From assembly GCF_902706285.1 (NCBI RefSeq), contig NZ_CACSKD010000002.1, positions 476,462-540,461 on the forward strand: 64,000 bases of DNA, in the 5' to 3' direction. The notes under the pieces are model-generated. The model was not told the DNA's origin. It made no database searches and saw only the letters and a program-made list of their open reading frames with translations. Position numbers and translations under genes: made by a program. Position 1 is the stretch's first letter. The number at the start of each line of letters is the position of its first letter. Shown here piece by piece: positions 37,248 through 56,027 of this stretch. The stretch is from Rhizobium sp. 18055 (GTDB lineage Bacteria > Pseudomonadota > Alphaproteobacteria > Rhizobiales > Rhizobiaceae).

Positions 37248-38084
37248 TTACTTCTTACGCTGATGACGCGAGCGCATGATCATCTTGTCGGTCGACTTGT
37301 TCGACCGTGTGCGCTTGCCCTTGGTAGGCTTGCCCCACGGAGAAACTGGGTGACGACCACCAGATGTCCGGCCTTCACCACCGCCGTGCGGGTGGTCGAC
37401 CGGGTTCATGACGACGCCGCGGTTGTGCGGACGCTTGCCACGCCAAACAGTACGACCGGCCTTGCCGTCGTTGATGTTGGAGTGGTCAGGGTTGGAAACC
37501 GCACCGATCGAAGCAAGGCAGGAGCCTGGCACGAGGCGCTGTTCGCCAGAGTTAAGGCGAAGGATCGCCATGCCTGCATCGCGACCGACGAGCTGTGCGT
37601 AACCGCCGGCGGAGCGAGCGATCTGGCCACCCTTGCCTGGCTTCATTTCCACGTTGTGGATGATGGAGCCAACAGGGATGAACTGCAGAGGCATCGTGTT
37701 GCCTGGCTTCACGTCAACAGCCTTTTCAGAAGCGATGACCTTGTCGCCGGCAGCAAGGCGCTGCGGAGCGATGATGTAGGCCTGTTCGCCGTCTGCGTAA
37801 GCGATGAGCGCGATGAACGCGGTACGGTTCGGGTCGTATTCGATACGCTGAACCGTGCCTTCAACTTCAAACTTGCGACGCTTGAAGTCGATCAGGCGGT
37901 AGGTACGCTTGTGACCGCCGCCGATGAAGCGGGCAGTGATGCGGCCGAGGTTGTTACGGCCGCCGCTCTTGGTGAGGCCCTGCGTCAACGACTTGACCGG
38001 CTTGCCCTTGTAGAGCGCGGAACGATCGACGATGACCAGCTGACGCTGGCTCGGGGTCGTAGGATTGAATGTTTTCAATGCCAT
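37248..38084 (-). CDS. rplB: 50S ribosomal protein L2
   Basis: 278 residues. Key parts are [68 protein letters not shown] and the catalytic-site neighbour [31 protein letters not shown], including the conserved histidine. It supports peptidyl transfer and subunit joining. Confidence 0.99.
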   Translation of the reverse strand: MALKTFNPTTPSQRQLVIVDRSALYKGKPVKSLTQGLTKSGGRNNLGRITARFIGGGHKRTYRLIDFKRRKFEVEGTVQRIEYDPNRTAFIALIAYADGEQAYIIAPQRLAAGDKVIASEKAVDVKPGNTMPLQFIPVGSIIHNVEMKPGKGGQIARSAGGYAQLVGRDAGMAILRLNSGEQRLVPGSCLASIGAVSNPDHSNINDGKAGRTVWRGKRPHNRGVVMNPVDHPHGGGEGRTSGGRHPVSPWGKPTKGKRTRSNKSTDKMIMRSRHQRKK

Positions 38085-38096
38085 TTTTTATATTCC

Positions 38097-38390
38097 TCAG
38101 AGACCGGTGGAGACGTCGATCGTCTGGCCTTCAGCCAAAGTCACGATTGCCTTCTTCACGTCCTTCTGCTTGCCGACAAAACCACGAAAACGCTTGGTCT
38201 TGCCCTTGCGGAGCAGGGTGTTGACGGCCGTGACCTTGACGCCAAAGAGCGCCTCGACTGCAGCCTTGATTTCCGGCTTCGACGCCGTCTTAGCGACGTT
38301 GAAAACAACCTGGTTGTTTTCCGATACCAGAGTGGACTTTTCGGTGATCGACGGCGAGACGATCACATCATAGTGGCGAATATCGATCAC
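38097..38390 (-). CDS. rplW: 50S ribosomal protein L23
   Basis: 97 residues ([54 protein letters not shown]). It is the docking site for trigger factor and SRP at the tunnel exit. Its start overlaps the rplD stop by four bases. Confidence 0.98.
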   Translation of the reverse strand: MIDIRHYDVIVSPSITEKSTLVSENNQVVFNVAKTASKPEIKAAVEALFGVKVTAVNTLLRKGKTKRFRGFVGKQKDVKKAIVTLAEGQTIDVSTGL

Positions 38391-39007
38391 TTGAAACGCT
38401 CCTCTAGAGCTTCAACCGCAGCCTTGGAAAGCACGAGCTTGCCGCGACGAACGATGTCGTAAACGTTGATGCCCTGGATCGGCAGAACATCGATATTCGG
38501 GATGTTCGCGGCTGCGAGCTTGAAGTTGCCATCAAGTTCAGCGCCACCGATGAAGAGAGCGTTGGTCAGGCCGAGCGTCTCGAAGGTCGATGCCAGTGCC
38601 TTGGTCTTTGCTTCGGCAGCAAACAGGTTGTCGATGATGATGACATCATCAGACTTCAGCTTTGCAGAGAGAGCAAGACGCAGACCGAGAGCGCGAACCT
38701 TCTTGGGAAGGTCGTGTTCGTGGCTGCGAACAACCGGGCCGTGAGCCTTACCACCGCCGCGGAACTGCGGAGCGCGAGCCGAATGGTGACGAGCGCGGCC
38801 CGTACCCTTCTGCTTGTACATCTTGGCACCGGTACGCCATACTTCGGCGCGGCCCTTAGCCTTGTGTGTGCCCTGCTGCTTCTTGGCAAGCTGCCAGCGG
38901 ATGACGCGGGCGAGAATGTCTGCGCGGGGCTCGAGGCCGAAAATCGCATCAGAAAGAGAAACCTTCCCTGCGTCTTTTCCCTCGAGGGTCTTGACGTTGA
39001 ATTCCAT
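38387..39007 (-). CDS. rplD: 50S ribosomal protein L4
   Basis: 206 residues from the ATG at 39007 ([20 protein letters not shown]); the longer frame to 39088 would overlap rplC. The loop [32 protein letters not shown] reaches the exit tunnel. In E. coli L4 represses the S10 operon; the sequence here does not show whether this also holds. Confidence 0.98.
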   Translation of the reverse strand: MEFNVKTLEGKDAGKVSLSDAIFGLEPRADILARVIRWQLAKKQQGTHKAKGRAEVWRTGAKMYKQKGTGRARHHSARAPQFRGGGKAHGPVVRSHEHDLPKKVRALGLRLALSAKLKSDDVIIIDNLFAAEAKTKALASTFETLGLTNALFIGGAELDGNFKLAAANIPNIDVLPIQGINVYDIVRRGKLVLSKAAVEALEERFK

Positions 39008-39020
39008 TGGTCTGGCTCCC

Positions 39021-39662
39021 TTACTTCGCGGCCGACTTGATGGCGTCGCGTACAATGATCCAGGCACCCTTGGAACCGGGTACAGCACCCTTGATCAGGA
39101 TCAGACCGCGATCTTCATCGGTCGAAACCACTTCAAGGTTCTGAGTCGTAACGCGCGTCTGGCCCATGTGACCAGCCATCTTCTTGTTCTTGAAAACCTT
39201 GCCCGGATCCTGACGCGAGCCAGTCGAACCGTGCGAACGGTGCGAAACCGACACACCGTGCGTGGCGCGCAGACCGCCGAAGCCGTGACGCTTCATGGCG
39301 CCGGCAAAGCCCTTACCAATCGTCGTGCCGGTGACATCGACGAGCTGTCCGGTGGCGAAGTGGCCAGCCTTGATCTCGGTGCCGACGTCAAGCATGTTGT
39401 CTTCCGTGACACGGAATTCAGTCAGCTTGGCCTTAGGTTCTACGTTGGCAATAGCGAAATTGCCGCGCATTGCCTTCGACGTGTTCTTGACCTTAGCCGT
39501 GCCAGCACCAAGCTGAACTGCGGCATAGCCGTTCTTTTCTACTGTGCGCTGGGCCACTACCTGGCAGCTTTCCATACGCAGTACTGTTACCGGAACATGT
39601 TCGCCGGCGTCGTTGTAGACGCGGGTCATGCCGATCTTCTGTGCAATCACACCTGAACGCAT
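39021..39662 (-). CDS. rplC: 50S ribosomal protein L3
   Basis: 213 residues ([30 protein letters not shown], then [44 protein letters not shown]). It initiates 50S assembly. It lies 34 bases after rpsJ. Confidence 0.98.
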   Translation of the reverse strand: MRSGVIAQKIGMTRVYNDAGEHVPVTVLRMESCQVVAQRTVEKNGYAAVQLGAGTAKVKNTSKAMRGNFAIANVEPKAKLTEFRVTEDNMLDVGTEIKAGHFATGQLVDVTGTTIGKGFAGAMKRHGFGGLRATHGVSVSHRSHGSTGSRQDPGKVFKNKKMAGHMGQTRVTTQNLEVVSTDEDRGLILIKGAVPGSKGAWIIVRDAIKSAAK

Positions 39663-39696
39663 CGGTTCAATCCTTCCAACTCAGCTCGAGCTAGGC

Positions 39697-40005
39697 TCAG
39701 AGCTTGATCTCAACATCGACACCTGCGGCGAGGTCGAGCTTCATCAGCGCGTCCACCGTCTGCGGTGTCGGGTCAACGATGTCGAGAAGGCGCTTGTGTG
39801 TGCGCATCTCGAACTGCTCGCGGCTCTTTTTGTCGATGTGTGGGGACCGGTTTACCGTAAACTTCTCGATGCGAGTCGGAAGCGGAACGGGGCCCCGGAC
39901 GCTTGCGCCGGTGCGCTTCGCCGTCGACACGATCTCGCGCGTCGAAGCGTCGAGAATGCGGTGATCGAACGCCTTCAGGCGAATGCGGATATTTTGGCCG
40001 TTCAT
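39697..40005 (-). CDS. rpsJ: 30S ribosomal protein S10
   Basis: 102 residues ([39 protein letters not shown] and [40 protein letters not shown]). The protein (NusE) also joins antitermination complexes. It is the first gene of the S10 operon, 310 bases after tuf. Confidence 0.99.
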   Translation of the reverse strand: MNGQNIRIRLKAFDHRILDASTREIVSTAKRTGASVRGPVPLPTRIEKFTVNRSPHIDKKSREQFEMRTHKRLLDIVDPTPQTVDALMKLDLAAGVDVEIKL

Positions 40006-40315
40006 TCGACGTTATCCTTGTGTTGTTTATTCTCGTGTCTTCGTCAAAGACACGGATTGTTCGTATTCCTAAAGGCGGACCACCGGTTTCAAAGATCGAG
40101 AAGGACACCGGAGCCCGGCATCCTTATCCAGTCTTTAGGCCTTACAGCCCACCTTTTGTTAGTTTCGGCTTGCCGCTCCGCATAACGAAGCAGCGCGCAA
40201 ACAGCGCTTGCGCGCCATTTGCCGTATTTCTCTGTAATAAGCAAGCGGCTAGAGCCACTTGCTTCATAATAATGTCATCGAAGCGGTCGCTTCCGAGGAA
40301 GCGACCTAATTTCGA
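40006..40315. other. Intergenic region tuf-rpsJ with stacked hairpins
   Basis: 310 bases on the minus strand, containing a perfect 10-bp stem at 40285-40306 (GGTCGCTTCC/GGAAGCGACC) directly after the tuf stop, a second stem at about 40239-40264 built on AAGCAAG/CTTGCTT, and a GCGCGC stem near 40196-40220. None is followed by a long U-run. The region probably includes an mRNA processing or attenuation element and the start of the S10 leader. Confidence 0.55.
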
Positions 40316-41491
<1,176 letters not shown>

Positions 41492-41558
41492 TTCGGCTCT
41501 CCATTCTTGCTAGTCCCCGAGGGACCTAATTCTTGTTATCGGTCAAAGGGTAGTCCGG

Positions 41559-43658
<2,100 letters not shown>

Positions 43659-43687
43659 AATGGACTGCCTTTCGATACCGTTCGGGA

Positions 43688-44158
43688 TTACCAGCGATAA
43701 TGCGAGAACGCACGGTTGGCATCAGCCATCTTGTGCGTGTCTTCGCGCTTCTTGACGGCGCTACCACGGTTGTTGGATGCATCGAGAAGCTCGCCGGACA
43801 GGCGATCGACCATCGTCGTTTCATTGCGCTTGCGAGCGGCAGTGATCAGCCAGCGAATTGCGAGGGCCTGGCGACGCTCAGGACGAACATCAACCGGAAC
43901 CTGGTACGTAGCACCACCAACGCGGCGCGAACGGACTTCGACGTGCGGAGCGATGTTATCAAGAGCGGCGTGGAAAACGACCAGCGGCTCCTGCTTCGAC
44001 CGGCTCTGTACGGAGTCGAACGCACCGTAAACGATGGTTTCAGCTACGGACTTCTTACCATCAAGCATGATTGCATTCATGAACTTGGTGACGATGAGAT
44101 CGCCGAACTTGGGGTCCGGGTTGATCTCGCGCTTTTCTGCTCTGTGACGTCTGGACAT
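43688..44158 (-). CDS. rpsG: 30S ribosomal protein S7
   Basis: 156 residues: [48 protein letters not shown] and [37 protein letters not shown]. It nucleates the head of the small subunit and in E. coli represses the str operon. It lies 84 bases after rpsL. Confidence 0.99.
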   Translation of the reverse strand: MSRRHRAEKREINPDPKFGDLIVTKFMNAIMLDGKKSVAETIVYGAFDSVQSRSKQEPLVVFHAALDNIAPHVEVRSRRVGGATYQVPVDVRPERRQALAIRWLITAARKRNETTMVDRLSGELLDASNNRGSAVKKREDTHKMADANRAFSHYRW

Positions 44159-44242
44159 AACTTACTCGTCTCTAACCGTTAAGGCGCTTTATCACGCGGA
44201 GGACCTCACGCAGCGCCGGATTTCTCAAAAAAGGCCCGAAGA

Positions 44243-44614
44243 TTACTTCGGACGCTTCGCACCGTACTTGGAACGGCGCTGCTTGCGGTTCTTGACACCC
44301 TGGGTATCGAGAACGCCGCGGATGATGTGGTAACGAACGCCCGGCAAGTCCTTTACGCGGCCGCCACGGATCATGACGACAGAGTGTTCCTGCAGGTTGT
44401 GACCTTCGCCAGGAATGTAGCCGATGACTTCAAAGCCATTGGTCAGGCGGATCTTGGCGACCTTACGGAGAGCCGAGTTCGGCTTCTTAGGCGTCGTTGT
44501 GTAAACGCGCGTGCAAACACCGCGCTTCTGCGGGTTTTCCTGCAGTGCAGGAACTTTGTTACGCTTTACGTTTGGCTGGCGCGGCTTGCGGATCAGCTGG
44601 TTTACGGTAGGCAT
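44243..44614 (-). CDS. rpsL: 30S ribosomal protein S12
   Basis: 123 residues with [91 protein letters not shown]. Both lysines at the usual streptomycin-related positions (KKPNSALRK and GRVKDLP) are wild type. It is the first gene of the str operon; its promoter lies about 265 bases upstream. Confidence 0.99.
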   Translation of the reverse strand: MPTVNQLIRKPRQPNVKRNKVPALQENPQKRGVCTRVYTTTPKKPNSALRKVAKIRLTNGFEVIGYIPGEGHNLQEHSVVMIRGGRVKDLPGVRYHIIRGVLDTQGVKNRKQRRSKYGAKRPK

Positions 44615-45099
44615 TCAACCATCCCTTACGTTTATATCTCAAACCCTTGCGGGCGTAACTCAACGCCGTCTCCGGCAATTTCACACGCTTGTCTCAATGC
44701 GCAAAACGTGGCCCGATCTGTTTTCGCAGATGGACCACAAAGAGCAGAGGACGCAAAAGAAATGCGTCATGCGTGCAGGCAACATATCTTCAACGTGCGT
44801 TTCGAACCTTGTTTGAGGTGATATCCGGTGCGTGTCGCTCCAGATGGCCATGCCTCACATGGGTTCCGATGGCGCGGGTACTACTGGTTTCCCGCCGCCT
44901 CGTCAAGGCTGTTAACAAATAATCTTCCCCGGAAGCCCTTGAAACGCGGCCTTTCGGCCCTCGTTATGGGGTTTTAGACAAAATCGCGTGCGACCGCCAA
45001 GTTAAACTTGGGCATTGCAACGAAAGCGGCTAAGGAATCACTGATTGCAGAGGCCAAGTGCCTGAAAACAGATTCAAATCTCGAATCGAAGGACAGAGA
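44615..45099. other. Long leader and divergent region before rpsL
   Basis: 485 bases without a gene. The rpsL promoter at 44878-44906 implies a leader of about 260 bases on the minus strand. The other side holds the upstream region of the small gene at 45100. No strong hairpin with a U-run was recognised in the leader. Confidence 0.5.
44878..44906 (-). promoter_or_regulatory. Promoter of the str operon
   Basis: On the minus strand TTGACG (44906-44901), a 17-base spacer and TAGTAC (44883-44878). It is the best promoter match in the gap and is correctly oriented toward rpsL. Confidence 0.65.
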
Positions 45100-45393
45100 A
45101 TGATTACCAGCCCCGACAATGACAACAATACCGAGGGCCCGATGGTCTTCATCATCATCGGCAAGGGATACGAGACGGATGGCAGCGAGGGTGTTGACCT
45201 CCACATCATGCTGAAGGCTGCCGACGACGACAGCGCCGTGCGCGAGGCGCTGAATGCGCTTTCCGAAGAAGGTTTCATCGAGGCCGACCTCGACCAGATC
45301 GGCATGCTCACGGAAATTCCGGAAGAAGAGCCGCACGCCTCCGCCTACAAGGGTGCAGTCGAAGGCGAAGTCGCGATCATTCGTTTCAGCTGA
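45100..45393 (+). CDS. Hypothetical acidic protein, 97 residues
   Basis: The ATG at 45100 follows AAGGACAGAGA; an in-frame ATG at 45058 adds 14 unlikely residues. The protein is acidic and soluble: MVFIIIGKGYETDGSEGVDLHIMLKAADDDSAVREALNALSEEGFIEADLDQIGMLTEIPEEEPHASAYKGAVEGEVAIIRF. The alternation of strands and helices suggests a small alpha-beta fold. I know no function. It is followed five bases after its stop by the NUDIX gene, so the two form an operon. Confidence 0.75.
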   Translation: MITSPDNDNNTEGPMVFIIIGKGYETDGSEGVDLHIMLKAADDDSAVREALNALSEEGFIEADLDQIGMLTEIPEEEPHASAYKGAVEGEVAIIRFS

Positions 45394-45398
45394 GTGCA

Positions 45399-45830
45399 AT
45401 GATGAAGCCGGATGCGTTGAAGGTGCTGATCTACGCGACCTCACGCAACCGGCTTCTTGTTTTCGACCAACCCGACTTTGCAGATGTCGGACTGCAGGTG
45501 CCCGGCGGCACGGTTGAAAGCGGTGAGGATGTGGCCGACGCCGCCCACCGCGAGTTCCACGAGGAGACCGGGCTGACCCCGGCCAGGCCCCTCACCCCGC
45601 TTACCTTCCACGATTACCGCTTCTCCCGGAACGGCAAACAGATCTGCCACCACCGGCATTATTTCCACATCGCACTCGATGACGCGCTTCCGACCAGCTG
45701 GCTGCACCGGGAAATGACGCCGTTTGGCGGCGGAGCGCCGATCCTGTTCCGCTTCTTCTGGATCGACATCACCGAGGCGAGACATCGCTTGGGATACGGC
45801 ATGGCGCATGGGCTGGCGATGATCGGCTGA
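45399..45830 (+). CDS. NUDIX hydrolase
   Basis: 143 residues. The Nudix box is complete: GGTVESGEDVADAAHREFHEETGLT fits GX5EX7REUXEEXGU. Such enzymes hydrolyse nucleoside-diphosphate derivatives with magnesium; the substrate is not shown. The histidine-rich stretch HDYRFSRNGKQICHHRHYFHI is unusual. It is the second gene after a small acidic protein and converges on rpoC. Confidence 0.88.
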   Translation: MMKPDALKVLIYATSRNRLLVFDQPDFADVGLQVPGGTVESGEDVADAAHREFHEETGLTPARPLTPLTFHDYRFSRNGKQICHHRHYFHIALDDALPTSWLHREMTPFGGGAPILFRFFWIDITEARHRLGYGMAHGLAMIG

Positions 45831-45894
45831 GGCCGCTCTCGGCGCGCCCTGCCCTGCCATTCGCGCCCTCATCACCAAAACCACCGAAACGAGA

Positions 45895-45926
45895 AAAACC
45901 GCCCGGATCGCTCCGGGCGGCTTTCA
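45895..45926. terminator. Bidirectional terminator between the NUDIX gene and rpoC
   Basis: CCGCCCGGA, a TCGC loop, and TCCGGGCGG form a 9-bp stem flanked by AAAAA on the left and CTTT on the right. It can stop both the NUDIX transcript and the rpoBC transcript, whose rpoC ends at 45948. Confidence 0.85.
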
Positions 45927-45947
45927 ATTCGTCAGACTAGACGCCGA

Positions 45948-50159
<4,212 letters not shown>

Positions 50160-50346
50160 GCCTGTCTCCTTCATGGGCTTAGCGCCCTCAAACTGCGATG
50201 GTCAGCGGCAATTCCCGGGCGCCGCGCCATAGCAAAAAACGACAATAACCGCAAAATGCGGCGAAATCGTCCCTGCCCGGCCGACACGATACGGGGCCCA
50301 GGCGGGAACGGTGTGCGCTGCAGGACAGCGCACACCCTATCAGTGA

Positions 50347-53300
50347 TTACTCGGCTGCATCCGGCAACTGGCCGGCCTGCTGCTCGTCAATCTTGGAGTT
50401 CTCCAGCTCGACGCTAAGACCCAGCGAGCGCATTTCCTTGACAAGAACGTTGAAGCTTTCCGGAATACCGGCTTCGAACGTATCGTCGCCACGGACAATG
50501 GCTTCGTAGACCTTGGTACGGCCGGCGACGTCGTCCGACTTCACCGTCAGCATTTCCTGCAGCGTGTACGCCGCACCGTATGCTTCCAGTGCCCAGACTT
50601 CCATTTCGCCGAAGCGCTGACCGCCGAACTGCGCCTTGCCACCCAGCGGCTGCTGGGTCACGAGCGAGTAAGGACCGATCGAACGAGCGTGGATCTTGTC
50701 GTCGACCAAGTGGTTCAGCTTCAACATGTAGATGTAGCCAACGGTCACCTGACGGTCGAACTGCTCGCCGGTACGGCCATCGTACAATGTCGACTGGCCG
50801 CTTTCCTTGAGACCAGCCAGAGCCAGCATCTCGTTGACGTCAACTTCATGCGCACCGTCGAAAACAGGCGTCGCAATCGAAACGCCACGCTTCCACTGGT
50901 CTGCCAGACGCAGGACCGAGCTATCGTCGAAGTCCTCGACCTTTTCGGCCTTCGGACCGTCGCCGACAACGTCGCCGATCGTCTTGCGCAGCGGTGCGAT
51001 ATCGCCGTTGGCCTTGTAGGCTTCGATCAGTTCGCCGATCTGACGACCCATTCCGGCGCAAGCCCAACCGAGGTGCGTTTCGAGAATCTGACCGACGTTC
51101 ATGCGCGAAGGCACGCCCAGCGGGTTCAAGACGACGTCAACGTGCGTACCATCTTCCAGGAACGGCATGTCTTCGACAGGAACGATGCGCGAAACAACGC
51201 CCTTGTTGCCGTGACGGCCGGCCATCTTGTCGCCTGGCTGGATCTTGCGCTTCACAGCAACAAAGACCTTGACCATCTTCATGACGCCAGGAGGCATTTC
51301 GTCGCCGCGCTGTACCTTTTCGACCTTGTCCATGAAGCGCTGTTCAAGGCGCGACTTGGATTCGTCGTACTGGCCACGCAGAGCTTCGAGTTCGCTCTGA
51401 ACCTTTTCGTCTTCGACTGCGAACATCCACCACTGCGAGCGGGGGTATTCGGAGACGACGTTGTTGGCGAGCTCGGAGCCCTTCTTGAAGCCCTTCGGGC
51501 CTGCAATGGCTACCTGACCACGGAGCATGTCAACCAGACGGCCGTAGACGTTACGGTCGAGGATTGCCTGTTCGTCGTCGCGGTCCTTTGCAAGACGCTC
51601 GATCTCTTCGCGCTCGATAGCCATCGCGCGCTCGTCTTTTTCAACGCCGTGGCGATTGAAGACGCGCACTTCGACGATCGTGCCGTAGGTGCCAGGAGGC
51701 ATACGCATGGAGGTGTCGCGAACGTCGGACGCCTTTTCACCGAAGATGGCGCGCAGAAGCTTTTCTTCCGGCGTCATCGGGCTTTCGCCCTTCGGGGTGA
51801 TCTTGCCGACCAGAATGTCGCCAGGGGTCACTTCGGCACCGATGTAGACGATACCGGCTTCGTCGAGGTTCTTCAGCGCTTCTTCCGAAACGTTCGGAAT
51901 GTCGCGGGTGATTTCTTCCGGACCAAGCTTGGTGTCACGTGCCATCACTTCGAATTCTTCGATGTGGATGGAGGTGAACACGTCGTCGGCAACGATGCGC
52001 TCGGAGAGCAGGATCGAGTCTTCGTAGTTGTAGCCGTTCCAAGGCATGAACGCGACGAGCGCGTTGCGGCCAAGTGCCAGGTCGCCCAGATCCGTCGAAG
52101 GGCCGTCGGCGAGAATGTCGCCACGGTTAACTTCGTCACCGACGGTGACCAGCGGACGCTGGTTGACGCAGGTGTTCTGGTTCGAACGCTGGAACTTCTG
52201 CAGGCGGTAGATATCGACGCCGGACTTGCCAGCTTCGAGGTCTTCCGTCGCACGGATAACGATACGCGTCGCATCGACCTGGTCGACCACGCCGCCGCGG
52301 CGGGCGCCGATGGCAGCGCCGGAGTCGCGAGCAACGATCGGCTCCATGCCAGTGCCAACAAACGGCGCTTCAGCGCGCAGAAGTGGCACGGCCTGACGCT
52401 GCATGTTCGAGCCCATCAGAGCGCGGTTGGCGTCGTCGTTTTCCAGGAACGGGATGAGAGCGGCCGCGACCGAAACAACCTGCTTCGGCGAAACGTCCAT
52501 CAGGTTCATGCCGTCGCGAGGCGCGAGCATAACTTCGCCTGCGTGGCGGCAAACAACGAATTCGTCAACGAAGGAACCTTCGCTGTCGAGTTCGGCGTTG
52601 GCCTGTGCCACGTAGTACTTCGCTTCTTCCATGGCGGAAAGGTACAGAACGTCGTTCGTTACCTTGCCGTCAACGATGCGGCGATACGGGCTCTCGATGA
52701 AACCGTACTTGTTGACGCGGGCGAAAGTGGCCAGCGAGTTGATCAGACCGATGTTCGGGCCTTCCGGCGTTTCGATCGGGCAAATACGGCCGTAGTGGGT
52801 CGGATGAACGTCGCGGACTTCGAAGCCTGCGCGCTCGCGGGTCAGACCACCCGGGCCAAGTGCCGAAAGACGGCGCTTGTGGGTGATTTCCGAAAGCGGG
52901 TTCACCTGGTCCATGAACTGCGACAGCTGCGACGAGCCGAAGAATTCGCGAACGGCAGCTGCTGCCGGCTTGGCGTTGATCAGGTCCTGCGGCATGACCG
53001 TGTCGATTTCGATCGAGGACATGCGTTCCTTGATCGCGCGCTCCATGCGGAGCAGGCCGAGACGGTACTGGTTTTCCATCAATTCGCCGACAGAGCGAAC
53101 GCGACGGTTGCCGAGGTTGTCGATGTCGTCGATCTCGCCCTTGCCGTCGCGCAGTTCGACCAGCATCCGGACCACGGCCAGGATGTCGTCCTTGCGCAGG
53201 ACACGAACGGTATCTTCGACTTCGAGGTCGAGACGCATGTTCATCTTGACGCGGCCAACGGCGGAGAGGTCGTAACGCTCCGCATCGAAGAACAGCGAGT

Positions 53301-54486
53301 TGAACATGGCTTCGGCCGATTCCATGGTCGGCGGTTCACCCGGACGCATGACGCGGTAGATGTCGAACAGAGCGTCCTGACGGTTCTCGTTCTTGTCTGC
53401 GTTCAGCGTGTTGCGGATGTAGGCGCCGACGTTGATGTGGTCGATGCCGAGAACCGGGATTTCTTCGAAGCCGTGCGACAGGATGACGGCGAGCGTCTTC
53501 TCGTCGATTTCGTCGCCAGCTTCGAGGTAGATTTCACCCGTCGAGTAGTTGACGATGTCTTCGGCCAGGAAGTTGCCGTACAGGTCTTCGTCGGTTGCCT
53601 TCAGGGCCTTGAGGCCCTTGTCGGTCAGCTGGCGGAGCAAACGCGGGGTCAGCTTCTTGCCACCTTCAACAACGACTTCGCCGGTGTCGGCGTCAACCAT
53701 GTCGGTGATCGTCTTGGCGCCCTTGAGGGTTTCAGGCGTGAACGGAATCCGCCAGCCCTTGCCTTCGCGAACGTAGTCGGACTTGGTGTAGAAGGTCGAC
53801 AGGATTTCTTCGCCATCCATGCCGAGCGCCATCAGCAGCGACGTTACCGGCAGTTTGCGGCGACGGTCGATACGGGCGTAGACGATGTCCTTGGCGTCGA
53901 ATTCGATGTCGAGCCAGGAACCGCGGTAAGGAATGACACGCGCAGCAAACAGCAGCTTGCCGGACGAGTGGCTCTTGCCCTTGTCGTGATCGAAGAACAC
54001 GCCTGGCGAACGGTGCATCTGAGACACGATAACGCGCTCGGTGCCGTTGACGATGAACGTACCGTTGTTGGTCATGAGCGGCATGTCGCCCATGTAAACA
54101 GACTGTTCCTTGATGTCCTTGATGGACTTGGCGCCCGTATCTTCGTCAATATCGAACACGATCAGACGGAGTGTTACCTTCAGCGGCGCGGCGTAGGTCA
54201 GGTCGCGCTGGCGGCATTCATCGACGTCGAACTTCGGCGGCTCGAATTCGTAGGACACGAATTCCAGCATGGAAGCGCCGGAGAAATCCGTGATCGGGAA
54301 TACGGACTTGAAAACGGACTGAAGGCCCTCGTCAGGGCGACCGCCCTTGGGCTCTTCAACCATCAAAAACTGATCGTAGGATGCCTTCTGAACCTCGATG
54401 AGGTTCGGCATCTCTGCGACTTCTGGAATCTTACCGAAAAACTTGCGTACGCGCCTACGACCATTGAACGAAAGGGTCTGAGCCAT
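50347..54486 (-). CDS. rpoB: RNA polymerase beta subunit
   Basis: 1379 residues. The rifampicin pocket [34 protein letters not shown] is wild type (the serine of RRLSALG is present). Other conserved parts are [26 protein letters not shown] and [15 protein letters not shown]. Start [20 protein letters not shown] with GGAGCGA upstream. A hairpin-rich 258-base gap lies between rplL and rpoB. Confidence 0.99.
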   Translation of the reverse strand: MAQTLSFNGRRRVRKFFGKIPEVAEMPNLIEVQKASYDQFLMVEEPKGGRPDEGLQSVFKSVFPITDFSGASMLEFVSYEFEPPKFDVDECRQRDLTYAAPLKVTLRLIVFDIDEDTGAKSIKDIKEQSVYMGDMPLMTNNGTFIVNGTERVIVSQMHRSPGVFFDHDKGKSHSSGKLLFAARVIPYRGSWLDIEFDAKDIVYARIDRRRKLPVTSLLMALGMDGEEILSTFYTKSDYVREGKGWRIPFTPETLKGAKTITDMVDADTGEVVVEGGKKLTPRLLRQLTDKGLKALKATDEDLYGNFLAEDIVNYSTGEIYLEAGDEIDEKTLAVILSHGFEEIPVLGIDHINVGAYIRNTLNADKNENRQDALFDIYRVMRPGEPPTMESAEAMFNSLFFDAERYDLSAVGRVKMNMRLDLEVEDTVRVLRKDDILAVVRMLVELRDGKGEIDDIDNLGNRRVRSVGELMENQYRLGLLRMERAIKERMSSIEIDTVMPQDLINAKPAAAAVREFFGSSQLSQFMDQVNPLSEITHKRRLSALGPGGLTRERAGFEVRDVHPTHYGRICPIETPEGPNIGLINSLATFARVNKYGFIESPYRRIVDGKVTNDVLYLSAMEEAKYYVAQANAELDSEGSFVDEFVVCRHAGEVMLAPRDGMNLMDVSPKQVVSVAAALIPFLENDDANRALMGSNMQRQAVPLLRAEAPFVGTGMEPIVARDSGAAIGARRGGVVDQVDATRIVIRATEDLEAGKSGVDIYRLQKFQRSNQNTCVNQRPLVTVGDEVNRGDILADGPSTDLGDLALGRNALVAFMPWNGYNYEDSILLSERIVADDVFTSIHIEEFEVMARDTKLGPEEITRDIPNVSEEALKNLDEAGIVYIGAEVTPGDILVGKITPKGESPMTPEEKLLRAIFGEKASDVRDTSMRMPPGTYGTIVEVRVFNRHGVEKDERAMAIEREEIERLAKDRDDEQAILDRNVYGRLVDMLRGQVAIAGPKGFKKGSELANNVVSEYPRSQWWMFAVEDEKVQSELEALRGQYDESKSRLEQRFMDKVEKVQRGDEMPPGVMKMVKVFVAVKRKIQPGDKMAGRHGNKGVVSRIVPVEDMPFLEDGTHVDVVLNPLGVPSRMNVGQILETHLGWACAGMGRQIGELIEAYKANGDIAPLRKTIGDVVGDGPKAEKVEDFDDSSVLRLADQWKRGVSIATPVFDGAHEVDVNEMLALAGLKESGQSTLYDGRTGEQFDRQVTVGYIYMLKLNHLVDDKIHARSIGPYSLVTQQPLGGKAQFGGQRFGEMEVWALEAYGAAYTLQEMLTVKSDDVAGRTKVYEAIVRGDDTFEAGIPESFNVLVKEMRSLGLSVELENSKIDEQQAGQLPDAAE

Positions 54487-54648
54487 CGTCGCTCCTTCAA
54501 AATTGCATCCGGGCCTGCAACGGACGGGAACCGATGGCCAGTCGACCCCGTCAACACAATGTGAACTTCAAACTCGTCTCACTTCCCGAAACCACGAGGC
54601 CGGATTGCCTGCGCGTCTCGGTTCGAGACCATCCTCTTGAAGAACCCA

Positions 54649-54684
54649 TTACCCAAAAGCCGTTTTCACGTGGCTTTTGGGTAA
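54649..54684 (-). promoter_or_regulatory. Large hairpin in the rplL-rpoB gap
   Basis: TTACCCAAAAGCC and GGCTTTTGGGTAA form a 13-bp stem with a 10-nt loop. It is not followed by a U-run on the minus strand. It may be an RNase III-type processing site like the one known between rplL and rpoB in enterobacteria, or part of the rpoB leader. Confidence 0.5.
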
Positions 54685-54704
54685 TTTGTTCCGGAAACGG
54701 CAAA

Positions 54705-54730
54705 TGGGAGGCGGGAAAACCCACCTCCCA
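54705..54730 (-). terminator. Attenuator-like hairpin just after rplL
   Basis: On the minus strand TGGGAGG-T-GGG and CCC-G-CCTCCCA pair over 11 positions (one G-U), then TTTG follows. It lies 15 bases after the rplL stop and may reduce readthrough into rpoBC, as at the E. coli rplL-rpoB attenuator. Confidence 0.55.
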
Positions 54731-54744
54731 GATGTATTTCAAGC

Positions 54745-55122
54745 TTACTTAACGTCGACCTTAGCGCCGGCGTCTTCAAGCTTCTTCTTGATGTCAGCAG
54801 CTTCAGCCTTGGAAACAGCTTCCTTGACGGCCTTAGGAGCGGCTTCAACGAGGTCCTTGGCTTCCTTCAGGCCGAGGCCTGTGATCGCGCGGACTTCCTT
54901 GATGACGTTGATCTTGTTGGCGCCAGCTTCGGCGAGGATAACGTCGAACTCGGTCTTTTCTTCTTCAACGACAGCAGCAGCGCCAGCGCCGCCAGCAGCA
55001 GCAACAGCTACTGGTGCAGCAGCGGATACGCCCCACTTTTCTTCGAGAAGCTTGGACAGTTCTGCGGCTTCCAGTACGGTCAGTGCAGACAGGTCGTCAA
55101 CGATCTTTACGAGATCAGCCAT
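54745..55122 (-). CDS. rplL: 50S ribosomal protein L7/L12
   Basis: 125 residues: [32 protein letters not shown], an alanine-rich hinge, then [45 protein letters not shown]. It forms the mobile stalk that recruits translation factors. It lies 58 bases after rplJ. Confidence 0.99.
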   Translation of the reverse strand: MADLVKIVDDLSALTVLEAAELSKLLEEKWGVSAAAPVAVAAAGGAGAAAVVEEEKTEFDVILAEAGANKINVIKEVRAITGLGLKEAKDLVEAAPKAVKEAVSKAEAADIKKKLEDAGAKVDVK

Positions 55123-55180
55123 TGTATCAGTTCCTTTTGTTCGGTTCGAACCGGTTGTTTATAAACAGCAAAAAACCGCC

Positions 55181-55699
55181 TTATGCGGCTTCGTCCTTCT
55201 TGGCGTAAGCCGAAAACACGCGAGCAAGCTGGCTTGCCGGTGCTGCAACAACGCCTGCGATGCGGGTAGCCGGAGTCTGGATCATGCCCAGCAGCTTCGC
55301 GCGCAGTTCGTCCAACGAAGGCAGGGTCGCGAGCGACTTGACTGCATCAGCGTTGAGCGTGGTTGTTCCCATGGCGCCGCCGAGGACAACGATCTTATCG
55401 TTGGTCTTGGCGAAATCCACGACGACTTTCGGAGCGGTGATCGGGTCATTGCTGTAAGCAATGAGCGTCTGACCGGTGAAGAGATCAGCGATCCCTTCCG
55501 CTTCCGTACCCTGAAGGGCGATCTTGGCCAGGCGGTTCTTCGCGACTTTGATGGTTCCGCCAGCAGCACGCATTTTTGAACGGAAGTCGTTCATCTGTGC
55601 GACTGTAGCACCAGCATAGTGGGCCACGACGACTGAGCCCGAAGCCTTGAAGACTTCGTTCAGTTCCGTGACGAATTCGCGTTTTTCCGCTCTTTCCAC
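55181..55699 (-). CDS. rplJ: 50S ribosomal protein L10
   Basis: 172 residues ([62 protein letters not shown]). It anchors L7/L12 to the stalk base and with L12 represses its own mRNA in many bacteria. A structured 328-base leader lies upstream. Confidence 0.98.
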   Translation of the reverse strand: MERAEKREFVTELNEVFKASGSVVVAHYAGATVAQMNDFRSKMRAAGGTIKVAKNRLAKIALQGTEAEGIADLFTGQTLIAYSNDPITAPKVVVDFAKTNDKIVVLGGAMGTTTLNADAVKSLATLPSLDELRAKLLGMIQTPATRIAGVVAAPASQLARVFSAYAKKDEAA

Positions 55700-56027
55700 T
55701 GCCTATCTCCAGTTGATGGGACCGTAAACGGACCCATCGGGTTGCCTTTGCCTCTCGGGATCAAAAGAGAACCCAAGCGACGCTTGAGGATCCTGTCCCC
55801 CCGCGCTCCGCGCCAATAAGGCTAAGAGGCACAAGGCATCCAAGGCTCGAACCAAATCGATCGAAGCAGAGCTTCATGCAATTCGGGTCTTACCCGTCTC
55901 ATGCAGGCCAAGTGATTAAGGGAAAACCACCTGCAATCTCGGACAGGATTCCGGATTTCTCCGGAATATCCCGGCCCCTTGCGAGGCCAGGAATTCTTGA
56001 AGCCGGGCCACGAAGACCCGACGAAAA
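55700..56027. promoter_or_regulatory. rplJL leader region with stable hairpin
   Basis: 328 bases between rplA and rplJ without a gene. At 55948-55967 a perfect 8-bp stem (ATTCCGGA/TCCGGAAT) is closed, on the minus strand, by a GAAA tetraloop and is not followed by U-residues, so it is structural. Nearer to rplJ, GATGGG and CCCATC can pair. This is where the L10-L12 autoregulatory leader is expected. Family knowledge; the match to that RNA motif was not tested. Confidence 0.55.

Noticed and set aside
50689..54564. Plus-strand ORF of 1291 codons opposite rpoB
   Set aside because: It is a shadow frame produced by the high-GC codon bias of rpoB; its translation is low-complexity and has no ribosome-binding site.
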